From Niastella populi (lineage in GTDB: Bacteria > Bacteroidota > Bacteroidia > Chitinophagales > Chitinophagaceae), in contig NZ_LWBP01000210.1 of NCBI RefSeq assembly GCF_002078015.1, forward strand, positions 310,001 to 374,000: DNA of 64,000 nt, given 5' to 3'. Positions 50,675-60,862 of the stretch are shown piece by piece. The translations under genes and the position numbers were made by a program. Below the pieces are notes generated by a model. That model had not been told where the DNA came from. It did not search any database and worked only from the letters and a program-made list of their open reading frames with translations. The first letter of the stretch is position 1; every line of letters begins with the position of its first letter.

Positions 50675-50714
50675 TAAAAAAGAAAACACCCCGCTCAGCC
50701 TGAGTGGGGTGTTT
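50675..50714 (-). terminator. Terminator of the ECF sigma gene (possibly bidirectional)
   Basis: AAACACCCCGCTCA and TGAGTGGGGTGTTT pair over GCC (50684-50714). On the minus strand TTTTCTTTTTT follows (50675-50686), which marks it as the end of the sigma gene; toward dsbD the tail TTTAATTA is weaker but usable. Confidence 0.85.
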
Positions 50715-50907
50715 AATTAGGCGTCATTCTGTTCCAGCCTTCCGGCAAGCAAGCAATTCAGGAAAATGGGCCCGGATGGAGGGCCAGAATGACAATATTT
50801 TTTACTTTCTCAAATCTTTATCTCTCGTCAAAATTAAGCAGCTTATTCCGTTCCCTTTTCAGAAATGCTGTTAAATTTCTGTGTACCCTTTCTAAAAGTA
50901 AAAAAAC

Positions 50908-51489
50908 TTACAAAGCGATCTTTTTCTGTAACATCATTTTGCGCAGATTGATCAGGCCGTAACGCATTCTGCCTAATGCAGTGTTGATGCTGCAATTGGT
51001 CAGTGCTGCGATCTCTTTAAAGCTCAGATCGGCATAATGACGTAAAATGATCACTTCGCGTTGATCATCCGGTAACAGATCAAGCATTTGACGAACGCGG
51101 TCATAACTCTGACGCTTCATCATTTTTTGATCAGCACCGTCTTCTGTGAAATTGATAACTTCGAATATATCCCTGTCGTCGCTGGTTTTGATAGCAGGGG
51201 TACGTTTTACCTTACGGAAGTGATCAACACACAAGTTGTGAGCAATACGCATTGCCCAGGGAAGGAACTTTCCTTCTTCGGTGTACCTGCCTCCGCGAAT
51301 GGTGTCGATGATCTTGATAAGCACATCCTGGAAAATATCTTCGGCGAGATATTTGTCCTTAACAAGAAATAAGATGGAAGTGTACATTTTTTCCTTGTGG
51401 CGAAGGATGAGTGTTTCAAGAGCGTTCAGATCTCCATCCTGGAAGTCTGTGATTAACTCGTGATCCGTTTTTTTACGTAGTGAACTCAT
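50908..51489 (-). CDS. RNA polymerase ECF-type sigma factor
   Basis: A 193-residue extracytoplasmic-function sigma factor. Region 2 (DLNALETLILRHKEKMYTSI, EDIFQDVLIKI, FLPWAMRIAHNLCVDHFRK) and region 4 (LDLLPDDQREVIILRHYADLSFKEIAALTNCSINTALGRM) are both present. There is no anti-sigma gene next to it and no SusC/FecR genes, so it is not the usual polysaccharide- or iron-linked type. The promoter it reads is unknown. The region upstream contains AT-rich DNA but no TAnnTTTG match. Confidence 0.94.
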   Translation of the reverse strand: MSSLRKKTDHELITDFQDGDLNALETLILRHKEKMYTSILFLVKDKYLAEDIFQDVLIKIIDTIRGGRYTEEGKFLPWAMRIAHNLCVDHFRKVKRTPAIKTSDDRDIFEVINFTEDGADQKMMKRQSYDRVRQMLDLLPDDQREVIILRHYADLSFKEIAALTNCSINTALGRMRYGLINLRKMMLQKKIAL

Positions 51490-51729
51490 AAACTTCTACG
51501 GTTTTTGAAGGTGATAGGATATTAATTAATATGGATTTTTATAATTGAATGGCTTTTCTGAGTAGAAGTGTCTGCGCGATAGGCGGTGTGTTTAGTTTTC
51601 GTTTCGTTGTACAAATTACCAACTAAAGATAGAGACTTTTTCGAAAAAAGCAAACTTTAAGGAACTTTTAGATTTTTTTACCCAATAACCGCTAAAGAAA
51701 CTATTTAAAATTATCCTCCAACAAAACAA

Positions 51730-51737
51730 TAAATTTG
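51730..51737 (+). promoter_or_regulatory. Putative -7 element of uvrA
   Basis: TAAATTTG matches TAnnTTTG, 14 nt before the ATG at 51752. Confidence 0.45.
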
Positions 51738-51751
51738 TTGTCTTTCTAATT

Positions 51752-54568
51752 ATGGCAGTATCAACAAAGGCAAAATCAGTGAATAACCCGGCGCCAAAAC
51801 CATCAGATAACATATATATAAAAGGTGCACGGGTTCATAACCTAAAGAACATATCGGTTGAAATTCCCCGAAACAAATTCATAGTGGTCACGGGTGTGTC
51901 GGGTTCAGGCAAATCTTCTCTTACCATTGATACGTTATTTGCTGAAGGCCAGCGGCGCTACGCAGAAAGCCTTAGCGCCTATGCCCGCCAGTTTATGGCC
52001 CGGATGGTAAAACCCGATGTGGATTTTATCAAGGGTTTATGCCCGGCAATTGCTATTGAACAAAAGGTAATTACCCGTACCCCACGCTCTACCGTGGGTA
52101 GCATGACGGAAATTTACGATTACCTGCGATTGTTATTTGCACGCACCGGCAAAACCATTTCCCCCGTTTCGGGCCGCGAAGTGAAGAAAGACGATACAAA
52201 TGATGTAATACAGGCCATCGCTAACCGGCCTAACGGTGATAAAGTACTTATTCTTATCCCCTTCAGGCAACATAAGAACCGCAAACCGCTCGAAGAACTG
52301 AATATCCTCATGCAAAAAGGTTTTTCCCGGTTGTATAACGGGGAAGTGCTGCGCATTGAAGAGCTCATCGATTCGGCCAATACTAAAAACGGTTCGGTTC
52401 CCAAACTTACCGGCGACGTATATGTGTTGGTCGACCGCCTGGTGGTAAAAGAATTCGACGAAGACGACCGCCATCGCATGGCCGATTCAATTGGCACCGC
52501 TTTTTATGAAGGGGAAGGAGAGTTGATGTTGGAAGTGAATGGCGCCACCAAATTACATTTCAGTAACCGCTTCGAACTCGATGGCATGCAGTTCGAAGAA
52601 CCCGTTCCGAACCTCTTCTCTTTTAATAACCCGTTTGGCGCCTGTCCAACCTGCGAAGGGTTTAGCCAGGTGCTGGGCATCGATGAAGACCTGGTAGTGC
52701 CCGATAAACGGTTAAGTGTATATGATGGCGGAGTTGCCCCGTGGAAGGGTGAAAAACTAGGCGCCTGGAAAGACCAGTTTATCCGCGGCGCCCGCAAATT
52801 CGATTTCCCGGTACATAAACCCATCATCGATCTTACCAAAGCACAATACAAAGTGTTGTGGGAAGGCAATGAGTTTGTGAACGGCATCAACGATTTCTTT
52901 AAAGAAGTTGAGCAGAACCTGTACAAGGTTCAGTATCGCGTATTGTTATCGCGCTACCGCGGAAGAACGCAATGCCCCGATTGCAATGGATACCGGCTGC
53001 GTAAAGAGGCCCTGTATGTGAAAGTGGGTGGTATGCATATTGGCGAACTGTGCGAAATGCCGGTGAAAGACCTGAACCAGTGGTTTGCCGGCCTGCAGCT
53101 AAGCGAATACGATCAACAGGTAGCTAAACGTATATTGATAGAAATAAACCACCGGATAAAGACCCTGCTCGATGTGGGCCTTGGTTATTTGACCCTTAAC
53201 CGCCTTGCCAACTCTTTAAGCGGCGGCGAAAGCCAGCGTATACAGCTCACCCGTTCATTGGGCAGCAACCTCACCAATTCGTTATATATTCTCGACGAGC
53301 CTTCTATTGGCCTGCACTCACGCGATACCGAAAGGCTGATACGGGTGTTGAAAGAACTGCGCGACCTCGGCAATACCGTTGTAGTGGTTGAACACGATGA
53401 AATGATGATGCGCGAAGCGGATTACATCATCGACATGGGGCCGCTGGCTTCGCACCTCGGCGGGGAAGTGGTGGCGCAGGGCGACTATAATACCATTATC
53501 AAAAACGATAAAAGCTTAACCGGGAAGTACCTGCGCGGCGATCTGAAAATTGAAGTGCCCCGCACGGTGAGAAAGTTCACCCGTTCGGTAAGTATCGAAG
53601 GCGCCCGGCAGAACAACCTGAAAAATGTTGATGTAACCTTTCCGCTGAATGTATTATGTGTGGTAAGCGGGGTAAGCGGCAGCGGCAAGACAACACTGGT
53701 TAAACAGATCTTATACCCCGGACTAAAAAAGATCAAGGGCGAACCTGTTGAAAAAACGGGAATGCACAAAGCGATCACCGGCGATACAGATTATATTTCC
53801 CAGATAGAGCTGGTTGATCAGAACCCGATCGGAAAATCATCGCGCAGCAACCCGGTAACCTATATAAAGGCATGGGACGAAGTGCGCGACCTTTTTGCGA
53901 AACAACCATTGAGCAAGATCCGCGGTTTTCAACCCAAACATTTTTCATTCAATGTCGACGGCGGCCGCTGCGATACCTGTAAAGGGGAAGGCGAACAGAT
54001 CGTTGAAATGCAGTTCCTGGCCGATGTGCACCTTACCTGCGAAATATGCGGTGGTAAAAAGTTCAAGGAAGAAGTGCTTGAAGTAACCTACAGGGAAAAG
54101 AATGTATACGAAGTGCTTGAAATGAGTGTTGATGAATCGCTGGAATTCTTCAAAGATGAAAAAGACATCATCAATAAAATAAAACCGTTGAGCGATGTGG
54201 GCCTCGGTTATGTAAAACTGGGACAATCATCCGATACCCTGTCGGGCGGTGAAGCGCAACGCGTAAAGCTGGCTTCATTCCTCGGTAAAGGCCGGGGCCA
54301 GGGGCACATCCTGTTCATCTTTGATGAACCTACTACCGGTTTGCATTTTCATGACATTAAAAAACTGCTTACCTCGTTCAATGCGCTTATCGAGCAGGGG
54401 CATTCTATACTGGTGATAGAACACAATACCGATGTTATCAAAAGCGCCGATTATATAATTGACCTTGGGCCCGAAGCCGGCGACGGCGGCGGTTCAATCG
54501 TATATGCCGGCGTACCCGAAGGGTTGAAGAAAGTGAAGGAGAGTTATACGGGGAAGTTTTTAAGTTGA
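51752..54568 (+). CDS. uvrA: Excinuclease ABC subunit UvrA
   Basis: UvrA is the damage-sensing ATPase of nucleotide excision repair. The 938-residue protein has two ABC ATPase units: Walker [21 protein letters not shown] with [14 protein letters not shown] and signature [11 protein letters not shown] in the first, Walker [16 protein letters not shown] and signature [15 protein letters not shown] in the second. Zinc-binding cysteine pairs appear as [23 protein letters not shown] and CEICGGKKF. Length fits UvrA. No LexA box was looked for beyond the immediate upstream region and none is obvious. A bidirectional terminator follows. Confidence 0.97.
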   Translation: MAVSTKAKSVNNPAPKPSDNIYIKGARVHNLKNISVEIPRNKFIVVTGVSGSGKSSLTIDTLFAEGQRRYAESLSAYARQFMARMVKPDVDFIKGLCPAIAIEQKVITRTPRSTVGSMTEIYDYLRLLFARTGKTISPVSGREVKKDDTNDVIQAIANRPNGDKVLILIPFRQHKNRKPLEELNILMQKGFSRLYNGEVLRIEELIDSANTKNGSVPKLTGDVYVLVDRLVVKEFDEDDRHRMADSIGTAFYEGEGELMLEVNGATKLHFSNRFELDGMQFEEPVPNLFSFNNPFGACPTCEGFSQVLGIDEDLVVPDKRLSVYDGGVAPWKGEKLGAWKDQFIRGARKFDFPVHKPIIDLTKAQYKVLWEGNEFVNGINDFFKEVEQNLYKVQYRVLLSRYRGRTQCPDCNGYRLRKEALYVKVGGMHIGELCEMPVKDLNQWFAGLQLSEYDQQVAKRILIEINHRIKTLLDVGLGYLTLNRLANSLSGGESQRIQLTRSLGSNLTNSLYILDEPSIGLHSRDTERLIRVLKELRDLGNTVVVVEHDEMMMREADYIIDMGPLASHLGGEVVAQGDYNTIIKNDKSLTGKYLRGDLKIEVPRTVRKFTRSVSIEGARQNNLKNVDVTFPLNVLCVVSGVSGSGKTTLVKQILYPGLKKIKGEPVEKTGMHKAITGDTDYISQIELVDQNPIGKSSRSNPVTYIKAWDEVRDLFAKQPLSKIRGFQPKHFSFNVDGGRCDTCKGEGEQIVEMQFLADVHLTCEICGGKKFKEEVLEVTYREKNVYEVLEMSVDESLEFFKDEKDIINKIKPLSDVGLGYVKLGQSSDTLSGGEAQRVKLASFLGKGRGQGHILFIFDEPTTGLHFHDIKKLLTSFNALIEQGHSILVIEHNTDVIKSADYIIDLGPEAGDGGGSIVYAGVPEGLKKVKESYTGKFLS

Positions 54569-54667
54569 CGGGTTAACAGGGTGTGCCACGTTTGACCTCG
54601 ACGATTACAGGAAACGAGGTACACCTGCTTTGTTGGCGAAGCGATCCACCCATTTGCTATAATAAAC

Positions 54668-54701
54668 AAAAAACCCTCCGGTACAACCGGAGGGTTTTTT
54701 T
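54668..54701. terminator. Bidirectional terminator between uvrA and the T9SS cargo gene
   Basis: AAACCCTCCGG and CCGGAGGGTTT pair over TACAA, with a T-run after it on the + strand and an A-run before it (T-run on the minus strand). It serves both convergent genes. Confidence 0.93.
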
Positions 54702-54788
54702 CATGGAATAATGCTACTCAATGGTAACATAAATCATTTGTAAACTGTATTTTGTCTATAACGGCTTCCAATATCCAAAACTTCAACA

Positions 54789-55688
54789 CTATTTCTTAAG
54801 CGCTTTATGAATGCTTTCGCCAACCTTGATGAAGTACAGGCCTTTGGCTGCTTTTTCATCGAGCGCGATGGCATTGGCGCCTACGATCCGGAAATTTATC
54901 TGTTGACCAGACATGTTGAAGACTTTAACTTTGCCAGGAGTATTCAGGTCGGCAGAAGTAGCGCCGATCAGTTGAATTTCGCTGGCGAAAGGATTGGGGA
55001 ATATTTTGGTAACGATGCTAGAACCTTTTTTGCTGTTTACATAAACAACTTTAGAAAGCTCTGATTTGCCATCGAGGTCAACCATGTTAAGACGATAGTA
55101 ATATGCGCCTGCGCCAGGAAGCGGATCGTTAAAAGTATATTTAACAGCGTCAAAAGACATACCTTTTGCCGTTACTTTACCTACAGTAGTAAAGCTTCTG
55201 CCATCAGCGCTTCTTTGCACTTCGTACTGGTAGCTGTTTTCTTCCATTGAAGAGGTCCAGGCGAGGGTAGCTTCTGTTTCGGTATTCAGGCGGCCGTTGA
55301 AAGCTGATAATTTAACGGGCAGCGGACCACCGGCAATAGGAACTAAAGTACACTCTTTAAGCACACCACCTGAGTAAAAGTTTATTTCTACGCGAACGAT
55401 ACCCTGACATGCGTATTCAATGGTAGCTGAAGTAGATGTAGACGGAAGCGGCTGAGCGGTATTGCCATTTATATCCGGGATAGGTAAACCGTTACCGCCG
55501 ATCAGCGATATGGTACCAACAGTTGATGGATCACCGGCAGGCAAATTGCCAAGAAATAATTTGCAAAAGGTAGGAGAGGCGGGCATATTAAAATATTGTC
55601 CAACAGCCAGCGGACAATCCGGATCGGGTTGTGCCATTGTTGTTACATAACCCGCTAAAACCATGATCAAGAGGTAAAACTTTTTCAT
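54789..55688 (-). CDS. Secreted protein with T9SS C-terminal sorting domain
   Basis: A 299-residue exported protein: signal peptide MKKFYLLIMVLAGYVTTMAQ, a cysteine-containing N-terminal part (PDPDCPLAVGQYF), a fibronectin-like region around EVQRSADGRSFTTVGKV and YYYRLNMVDLDGK, and a type A sorting domain at the end (KIFPNPFASEIQLIGATSAD, VKVFNMSGQQI, KGLYFIKVGES). The sorting domain sends proteins through the type IX secretion system to the cell surface or outside. Function unknown. The Met at 55697 is three codons earlier; MKKFYL is preferred. Confidence 0.9.
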   Translation of the reverse strand: MKKFYLLIMVLAGYVTTMAQPDPDCPLAVGQYFNMPASPTFCKLFLGNLPAGDPSTVGTISLIGGNGLPIPDINGNTAQPLPSTSTSATIEYACQGIVRVEINFYSGGVLKECTLVPIAGGPLPVKLSAFNGRLNTETEATLAWTSSMEENSYQYEVQRSADGRSFTTVGKVTAKGMSFDAVKYTFNDPLPGAGAYYYRLNMVDLDGKSELSKVVYVNSKKGSSIVTKIFPNPFASEIQLIGATSADLNTPGKVKVFNMSGQQINFRIVGANAIALDEKAAKGLYFIKVGESIHKALKK

Positions 55689-56191
55689 TACATACATTTA
55701 TTAGGTTCAGAAATAAAATACGATGTCATTACCGCTGTTTGAAAAAACATGCGGGTTACGGTTAGCACCTTACACGATGTAAGATTGCCCGGGCTTTAGA
55801 CAGGAGTGGAACTGTTCGGGATAATCAGAAAGACTTAAACCGGTGGGATTTAAAAGGATATGGATTAACAAAAAATGTTTTAAACAGGGAAATGCAACAG
55901 GTAGGAAATTCTAACAGATATTGGAATATGGCTACTACGTCAGGGGGAAAAACCAATAGATGGTTCGTGTGAAAATTGATCCTTATTAATTATTCCTTAG
56001 GGGGTGGATATGAAGTCGAAGGTAATAATAAAATTCAAAATTCAAAATCATTTTGGCGGATTAAATTGTGATAGTGAGTGCGTTGGGATTCTACGATTTT
56101 GTTTAACCGAAGATCACCTTCCGCTTATCTTACTTTTTAACACTACCAAAGCATTTGGCTCCCTTACTTTGCAAAAACTATAGCCATATAA
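55689..56191. other. Intergenic region between divergent secreted-protein genes
   Basis: No gene, strong hairpin or terminator is seen. A small TTACACGATGTAA palindrome lies near 55769-55781 and AATTCAAAATTCAAAATC words near 56034-56052. CTTACTTTGCAAAAACTAT (about 56162-56180) may hold the promoter of the downstream gene, as it resembles but does not match TAnnTTTG. Confidence 0.6.
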
Positions 56192-56683
56192 ATGAGAAAA
56201 ATATTAATTTCTTTATTGTTGATAATCATCTCCGTTGGCGCCTTTTCGCAATCGGTTACTGTTCCCCGGCTGATCGACATGCTCGACTGGAGCCCCACGC
56301 AGGTAGATACTACGTTGAAGAAGAATGGTTATCTGCTGATGAAGAAAGATGTAGATTCAACCAGCTCATTGTATGAATATTCATGGTTCGATAAAGACGT
56401 GGATGGGAGAGAGGTGGTACGCGCCCTGGTGCTGATGGATGCCCGGGTAAGGAATATGCAAAGCAGGCTGATAACCTACCGCACTTATAATAGAGATGAA
56501 TACGGGCAAATGGCCTCCTGGCTGCTGGCCAATAATTTCCATTCCACAGCCAAATACGATTTTAAAGAAGCCCAGCACACCGTTTACAGCAATGGCAAAC
56601 TCAACATTACGGTAAAAGTGATCACCACCCGGTTAAAGAACGGGAAGAAGTTTACAGCGTATGAGCTGGAACTGGGAAAATAA
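56192..56683 (+). CDS. Small secreted protein of unknown function
   Basis: A 163-residue protein with a typical signal peptide (MRKILISLLLIIISVGAFSQ). The mature part alternates helices and strands (VPRLIDMLDWSPTQVDTTLK, ALVLMDARVRNMQSRLITYR, KLNITVKVITTRLKNGKKF). I do not recognise a family. It converges with the DUF4293 gene; the two stops are separated by 73 nt of inverted AACTGAATAAC-type words. Confidence 0.75.
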   Translation: MRKILISLLLIIISVGAFSQSVTVPRLIDMLDWSPTQVDTTLKKNGYLLMKKDVDSTSSLYEYSWFDKDVDGREVVRALVLMDARVRNMQSRLITYRTYNRDEYGQMASWLLANNFHSTAKYDFKEAQHTVYSNGKLNITVKVITTRLKNGKKFTAYELELGK

Positions 56684-56756
56684 GTTATTCAGTTCGTAGT
56701 TATTGAGTTCATAAGTTTTGAAAACTAACAAACTGAACAACTGAATAACTGAACAA
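56684..56756. repeat. Inverted GTTATTCAGTT words between convergent genes
   Basis: GTTATTCAGTTCGTAGTTAT faces AACTGAATAACTGAACAAC around GTTTTGAAAAC. The block fills the whole gap between two gene ends and can fold into a long imperfect hairpin. Confidence 0.75.
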
Positions 56757-57182
56757 CTACCTCAACCTGTCCAGGCTCTTCACCAGCTTCTCATCTCTGC
56801 GTATACCCCTGATCGCAAAGAACAGGAACACCGGAACAAAAATGGCGAAGATGGCTGTGAGGTCGAATGCGCCTTCGTTCGGTACAAACTTTCTTGTTTC
56901 AACAAAGAACAGTACCAGGTTGATGATCGATACTAACAGGGCCGCGAGTACGAGCCGCAACTGCATTTTTCTGTCCTTGTATAAGAAGATGGCAATAATG
57001 GAGGTAATGCCTACACCTGCAGTTAAGATCAGCAGCATCAAATTGCTTTGCGCGGTTAAAGAAGCAAAGGTCTTTTGTTGATTTTCCGCGATCATATTGC
57101 CGCTGTAGAACGAAAATTTCAAACTGCAGAAAGCGGCTGCGGCAGCCAGCAGTAACCAAACAGATTGTAGACGTTGGATCAT
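56757..57182 (-). CDS. DUF4293 family membrane protein
   Basis: A 141-residue protein with four hydrophobic segments (VWLLLAAAAAFCSLKFSFYSG, LMLLILTAGVGITSIIAIFL, LVLAALLVSIINLVLFF and LTAIFAIFVPVFLFFAIRG). The start MIQRLQSVWLLLA and the final RGIRRDEKLVKSLDRLR are the hallmarks of DUF4293, a Bacteroidota-specific family without known function. The frame is open upstream to 57233, but those codons are word-repeat DNA; ATG 57182 is the family start. Confidence 0.9.
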   Translation of the reverse strand: MIQRLQSVWLLLAAAAAFCSLKFSFYSGNMIAENQQKTFASLTAQSNLMLLILTAGVGITSIIAIFLYKDRKMQLRLVLAALLVSIINLVLFFVETRKFVPNEGAFDLTAIFAIFVPVFLFFAIRGIRRDEKLVKSLDRLR

Positions 57183-57331
57183 AATGGTGATGGTGAATGG
57201 TGAAAGGTGAATGGGGAAATCGTGAATGGTCAATGGCCAATGGTGAATTGCGATTCCTGATCTTTTGGCCTCGCTATTATTCCGGGAGCTGCATTACCGG
57301 GTTTATTCACCATTGACCATTCACCATTGAC
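57183..57331. repeat. Inverted CCATTCACCATTGA words between DUF4293 and glyA
   Basis: GGTGAATGGTGAAAGGTGAA words on the left face TTCACCATTGACCATTCACC on the right across about 60 nt. The repeat reaches into the start region of one gene and the end of the other. Confidence 0.75.
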
Positions 57332-58612
57332 CTATCCTAATTCAGGATACAGCGGGAACTGTTTCATGAACGCATGCACATCCTGCTTAACAGCGGTGAT
57401 GGTAGCTTCATTATCAGTATCCATCAATACTTTATCGATCATGCTTACCACGGTTTCCATATGGCCTTCATTCATGCCCCTGGTGGTGATGGCAGGAACG
57501 CCAACCCTGATACCGCTGGTAACGAACGGGCTCTTGTCGTCGAAAGGAACCGCGTTCTTATTGAGCGTGATATGTGCTTTGTCGAGTGTTTCCTGTGCTT
57601 TTTTACCGGTGAGGTTCTTGTTACGCAGGTCGATCAGCATCAGGTGGTTGTCGGTACCGTTGCTGATAAGGTTATAACCGCGTTTTACAAAAGAGGCCGC
57701 CATGGCCTGGGCGTTTTTGATGATCTGCTGGCCGTACGTTTTGAACTCATCGGTCAGGATCTCACCAAACGCAACAGCTTTGGCAGCGATCACATGCTCC
57801 AGCGGTCCGCCCTGCATACCGGGGAAAACGGCCAGGTCGAGCAGTGCGCTCATAGAGCGGATGTTGCCCTTGGGGTCTTTAATGCCCAGCGGGTTATCGA
57901 AATCATGACGCATCATGATGATACCGCCGCGGGGACCGCGCAGGGTTTTATGTGTAGTGGAAGTAACTATGTGGCAATGATCGAACGGATCGTTCAGCAG
58001 GCCTTTGGCAATTAAACCGGCGGGGTGGGCGATATCGGCCATCACCAGGGCGCCAATTTGATCGGCAATAGTGCGAATGCGTTTGTAATCCCAGTCGCGG
58101 CTGTAGGCAGAAGCACCGCAAATGATCATTTTAGGTTTTTCCTTTTTGGCAATGGCTTCCATCTGGTCGTAATCAACCAGACCGGTGTCTTTACTCACCC
58201 CGTAATGCAATGCCTGGTAGTTCTTACCGCTGAAGTTGGCGGGGCTGCCGTGGGTAAGGTGGCCACCCATGCTCAGGTCGAGCCCCAGGATCTTGTCGCC
58301 GGGTTTCAGACAGGCTAAAAATACCGCAACGTTGGCCTGGGCGCCGGCATGCGGCTGTACGTTGGCCCAGCTTGCGTTAAATACTTTTTTCAGGCGCTCG
58401 ATGGCCAGTGTTTCAATTTCATCCACCACTTCACAACCACCGTAATAGCGTTTGCCGGGGTAACCTTCCGCATATTTGTTGGTAGGTACAGAGCCCATGG
58501 CCTGCATCACCTGGAAGGAAGTAAAGTTTTCGGAAGCAATAAGTTCTATTCCATTTCTTTGACGTTCAAGTTCTTTTTTAAGAAGGTCAAAAACAAGCGT
58601 GTCTTTTTGCAT
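57332..58612 (-). CDS. glyA: Serine hydroxymethyltransferase GlyA
   Basis: GlyA interconverts serine and glycine with tetrahydrofolate, using PLP. The 426-residue protein has [10 protein letters not shown] at the start, [15 protein letters not shown], the lysine-containing PLP motif [15 protein letters not shown] and [12 protein letters not shown] 58612 ([14 protein letters not shown]) is chosen because the longer frame is made of repeat-encoded residues and would lie upstream of the promoter. The -7 element is only 4 nt from the start codon. Confidence 0.97.
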   Translation of the reverse strand: MQKDTLVFDLLKKELERQRNGIELIASENFTSFQVMQAMGSVPTNKYAEGYPGKRYYGGCEVVDEIETLAIERLKKVFNASWANVQPHAGAQANVAVFLACLKPGDKILGLDLSMGGHLTHGSPANFSGKNYQALHYGVSKDTGLVDYDQMEAIAKKEKPKMIICGASAYSRDWDYKRIRTIADQIGALVMADIAHPAGLIAKGLLNDPFDHCHIVTSTTHKTLRGPRGGIIMMRHDFDNPLGIKDPKGNIRSMSALLDLAVFPGMQGGPLEHVIAAKAVAFGEILTDEFKTYGQQIIKNAQAMAASFVKRGYNLISNGTDNHLMLIDLRNKNLTGKKAQETLDKAHITLNKNAVPFDDKSPFVTSGIRVGVPAITTRGMNEGHMETVVSMIDKVLMDTDNEATITAVKQDVHAFMKQFPLYPELG

Positions 58613-58616
58613 GGCG

Positions 58617-58624
58617 CAAAGATA
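58617..58624 (-). promoter_or_regulatory. -7 element abutting the glyA start codon
   Basis: TATCTTTG on the minus strand, then CGCC and the ATG. The arrangement TAnnTTTG-N4-ATG is the same as at 22949-22961 and suggests a leaderless or nearly leaderless transcript. Confidence 0.5.
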
Positions 58625-58798
58625 AGGCAAGAAGGCAAGGCAACAAGGCCAAAAGGCAAGGCAACTAAGCAACGAGGCAAAAAGGCAACGTGGTAAAAAG
58701 GCAGGAAGGGCATCAGCCAGCCCGGCAAAGCGGCAAATAAGGCATGTTCCCCGCTGCCGCGATGCCCCGTTGCCTTATTGCCTTTTCCAACTAACAAA
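58625..58798. repeat. AAGGCAACAAGGCAAGGCAAC word repeat
   Basis: AAGGCAA words in one orientation (58625-58740) end in the inverted form GTTGCCTTATTGCC (about 58769-58793). The block lies directly upstream of the glyA promoter element. Confidence 0.8.
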
Positions 58799-58976
58799 CG
58801 CTGGTAAAATATTTTTTACTATTTTCACGGCTTTGAAAAAAACAAACCACTTGTTTTTCAAGTAACAACCAGTGCTTAGCGGGTCTTGAAAAAAGAAAGT
58901 AGCGACGATACATAGCCTGGGTGTTTCCCCTGAAGGCGGTCCCGACTTGTCGGGATGAAAAACAAATATTTTTCAA

Positions 58977-59975
58977 ATGAAAGCAATCATTCCCGTAGCT
59001 GGAGCAGGCACAAAACTGCGACCGCATACGTATACGCAACCAAAGGCACTTATACCCCTGGCCGGCAAAACTATCCTTAGTATCATTGTTGACCAGTTAC
59101 GCGATGCAGGTATCGATGAATTCATTTTCATTGTTGGTTACCTCGGCGATAAAATACAGGACTACGTAAAAGAGAAATATCCCGAACTGAAAGCCTGGTT
59201 CGTTACCCAGAGCGAACGCCACGGTATTGGCCATGCCATACAACTTACCAAAGACATAGTGGGTGATGACGAAGTATTCATTGTGCTCGGCGACACCATT
59301 TGCGAGTACGATGTAAAGGAACTGCTCGATATGCCCTGTTCGGCACTTGCCGTAAAGCGGGTCGACGATCCCCGCGATTTCGGGGTGGTGGAAATGGGAG
59401 AAGACGGGTACATCACCCGCGTGGTAGAGAAACCCCAGATCCCCAAATCGAACATGGCGCTCGTAGGCATTTACCGTATCAAGGAAACATCTTTCCTGTT
59501 CAACTGCCTTGAAAGCAATATCCGCAACCAGGTAATGAGCCGGGGCGAGTTCAGTATCACCGACGCCCTGGAATGTATGATCCAGCATGGCGCCCGGTTC
59601 CGGCCATTCAAAGTGCAGAACTGGTTCGATTGCGGAAAAAAAGATACCCTGCTAGAGTCGAACGCCACCCTGCTGAAAAAATTTGGCGGCGTTATTTCTC
59701 CCGATCACAATTTTGAGAATACCATCATCATACCTCCCGTTAGTGTGGCCGAAGGCTGCGATATCAAAAACTCCATAGTAGGCCCCAACGTTACCATCGG
59801 CGAAAAGACCACCATCAGTTATTCAATAATAAAGGATTCTATTATTGGTTCATTTGCAGACCTCTACGATATTGTATTGACAAATTCCCTCATAGGAAGC
59901 GATACCGAAGTAAAAGGGGAGAGCCGGAGCCTGAATATCGGCGACAATACCGAGATCGATCTGGGCGAATCGTGA
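58977..59975 (+). CDS. Sugar-1-phosphate nucleotidyltransferase
   Basis: A 332-residue cytoplasmic enzyme of the nucleotidyltransferase family. IIPVAGAGTKLRPHTYTQPKALIPLAGK carries the GxGTxLRP...PKxL signature, with lysine in place of the usual arginine. VLGDTI marks the metal site and EKPQIPKSN the sugar site. A left-handed beta-helix like part follows (NSIVGPNVTIGEKTTISYSI). The family includes glucose-1-phosphate thymidylyl- and uridylyltransferases, and mannose-1-phosphate guanylyltransferases. Specificity cannot be fixed and no pathway genes are adjacent. Confidence 0.9.
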   Translation: MKAIIPVAGAGTKLRPHTYTQPKALIPLAGKTILSIIVDQLRDAGIDEFIFIVGYLGDKIQDYVKEKYPELKAWFVTQSERHGIGHAIQLTKDIVGDDEVFIVLGDTICEYDVKELLDMPCSALAVKRVDDPRDFGVVEMGEDGYITRVVEKPQIPKSNMALVGIYRIKETSFLFNCLESNIRNQVMSRGEFSITDALECMIQHGARFRPFKVQNWFDCGKKDTLLESNATLLKKFGGVISPDHNFENTIIIPPVSVAEGCDIKNSIVGPNVTIGEKTTISYSIIKDSIIGSFADLYDIVLTNSLIGSDTEVKGESRSLNIGDNTEIDLGES

Positions 59976-60159
59976 GTAAATATTTTCGTTGCCAAATAGT
60001 GCTAAACCGCGACTTAACTGGGTAAATTCTTTAGAATTTGAGTACCTTCAGGCAGAGAATGCAACATTCTGAATGTGCATTGTGTCTTTATGATTGGTCC
60101 CGTATGAAAACTGTGGCAGCTGATGTTTGGGTTTGCCCACCTTTTAAACACTAATTTTT

Positions 60160-60573
60160 ATGAGAGGTAAAAAAAGTTACCTGTTGCTTGCAGCGCTATT
60201 GCCTCTTTCTCTGTTAACCAAAGCTAATGGCGATAACGGTAACCGTAAGTCGACAGAGCCTGCGATTCAGGGATGCGTAGCGGATGCTTCTACCAAAAAG
60301 CCTGTACAGGGCGTAACGATTTCAATTTCCACCACCAAAGGCCAGGAAAAGAAAGAGTTCACCACCGATGCATCAGGCAATTTCAAAATTCCTCAAATGC
60401 CTGTGGGCGAAGTGATCATTGTGTTGGAGAAAAAAGGGTATAAAACCACCCGCCGCGAAGGGATCGTGATCAGGGAAGGCGTTTCTCTCAAAGTGAATTT
60501 TGATATCACCAACATAAAGCTCGAAGAAGAGAACGATGTTTTTCATCCGTTCCTGCGAATGATGGAAGGGTGA
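60160..60573 (+). CDS. Secreted protein with carboxypeptidase-regulatory-like domain
   Basis: A 137-residue exported protein (MRGKKSYLLLAALLPLSLLTKA as signal peptide). The mature part is one CarboxypepD_reg-like beta-sandwich (IQGCVADASTKKPVQGVTIS, TTDASGNFKIPQMPVGE, VILEKKGYKTTRREGIVI). Such domains usually open TonB-dependent receptors; here it stands alone. No receptor is nearby, so the role is unclear. The only cysteine of the mature protein is not in a lipobox. A terminator follows. Confidence 0.8.
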   Translation: MRGKKSYLLLAALLPLSLLTKANGDNGNRKSTEPAIQGCVADASTKKPVQGVTISISTTKGQEKKEFTTDASGNFKIPQMPVGEVIIVLEKKGYKTTRREGIVIREGVSLKVNFDITNIKLEEENDVFHPFLRMMEG

Positions 60574-60600
60574 TTTACTTAAGTATAAAAGAATGATAAG

Positions 60601-60632
60601 AGACCGGCTGAAGAGTTGGTCTTTTTTATTTT
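60601..60632 (+). terminator. Intrinsic terminator of the regulatory-like protein gene
   Basis: AGACC (60601-60605) and GGTCT (60618-60622) with some pairing inside the loop, followed by TTTTTATTT. Confidence 0.6.
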
Positions 60633-60635
60633 ATA

Positions 60636-60704
60636 GCTGCAAGGAAATACAGCTGCAAGGAAATACAGCTGCAAGCTGCAAGCCATAAGCTATAAGCGAA
60701 TACT
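60636..60704. repeat. AGCTGCAAGGAAATAC word repeat
   Basis: AGCTGCAAGGAAATAC is repeated twice in tandem, then AGCTGCAAGCTGCAAGCC. It is the inverted form of the GCTTGCAGCT family. Confidence 0.75.
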
Positions 60705-60862
60705 TCTTCTCTTTTTCTGTATTCAGTTTTTCATTTCTCATTTCCCTCCCTTCAACATGCTACATTGAACATGCCGACGCTTCGGTCGGCAACAATAAAA
60801 GCGGGACTGAGAACAGCCCCGCGAGATGAGAAAATCACTAGTCTAATTTGTGTATCCAACAT

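Larger units (their letters stand above)
58613..58976. other. Divergent promoter region glyA / nucleotidyltransferase
   Basis: Besides the glyA -7 element and the AAGGCAA repeat, the right part (58800-58976) holds a TCCCGACTTGTCGGGA hairpin at 58940-58955, 21 nt before the next gene. TATTTTTC (58967-58974 region) only resembles a -7 element. No gene is seen. Confidence 0.7.
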
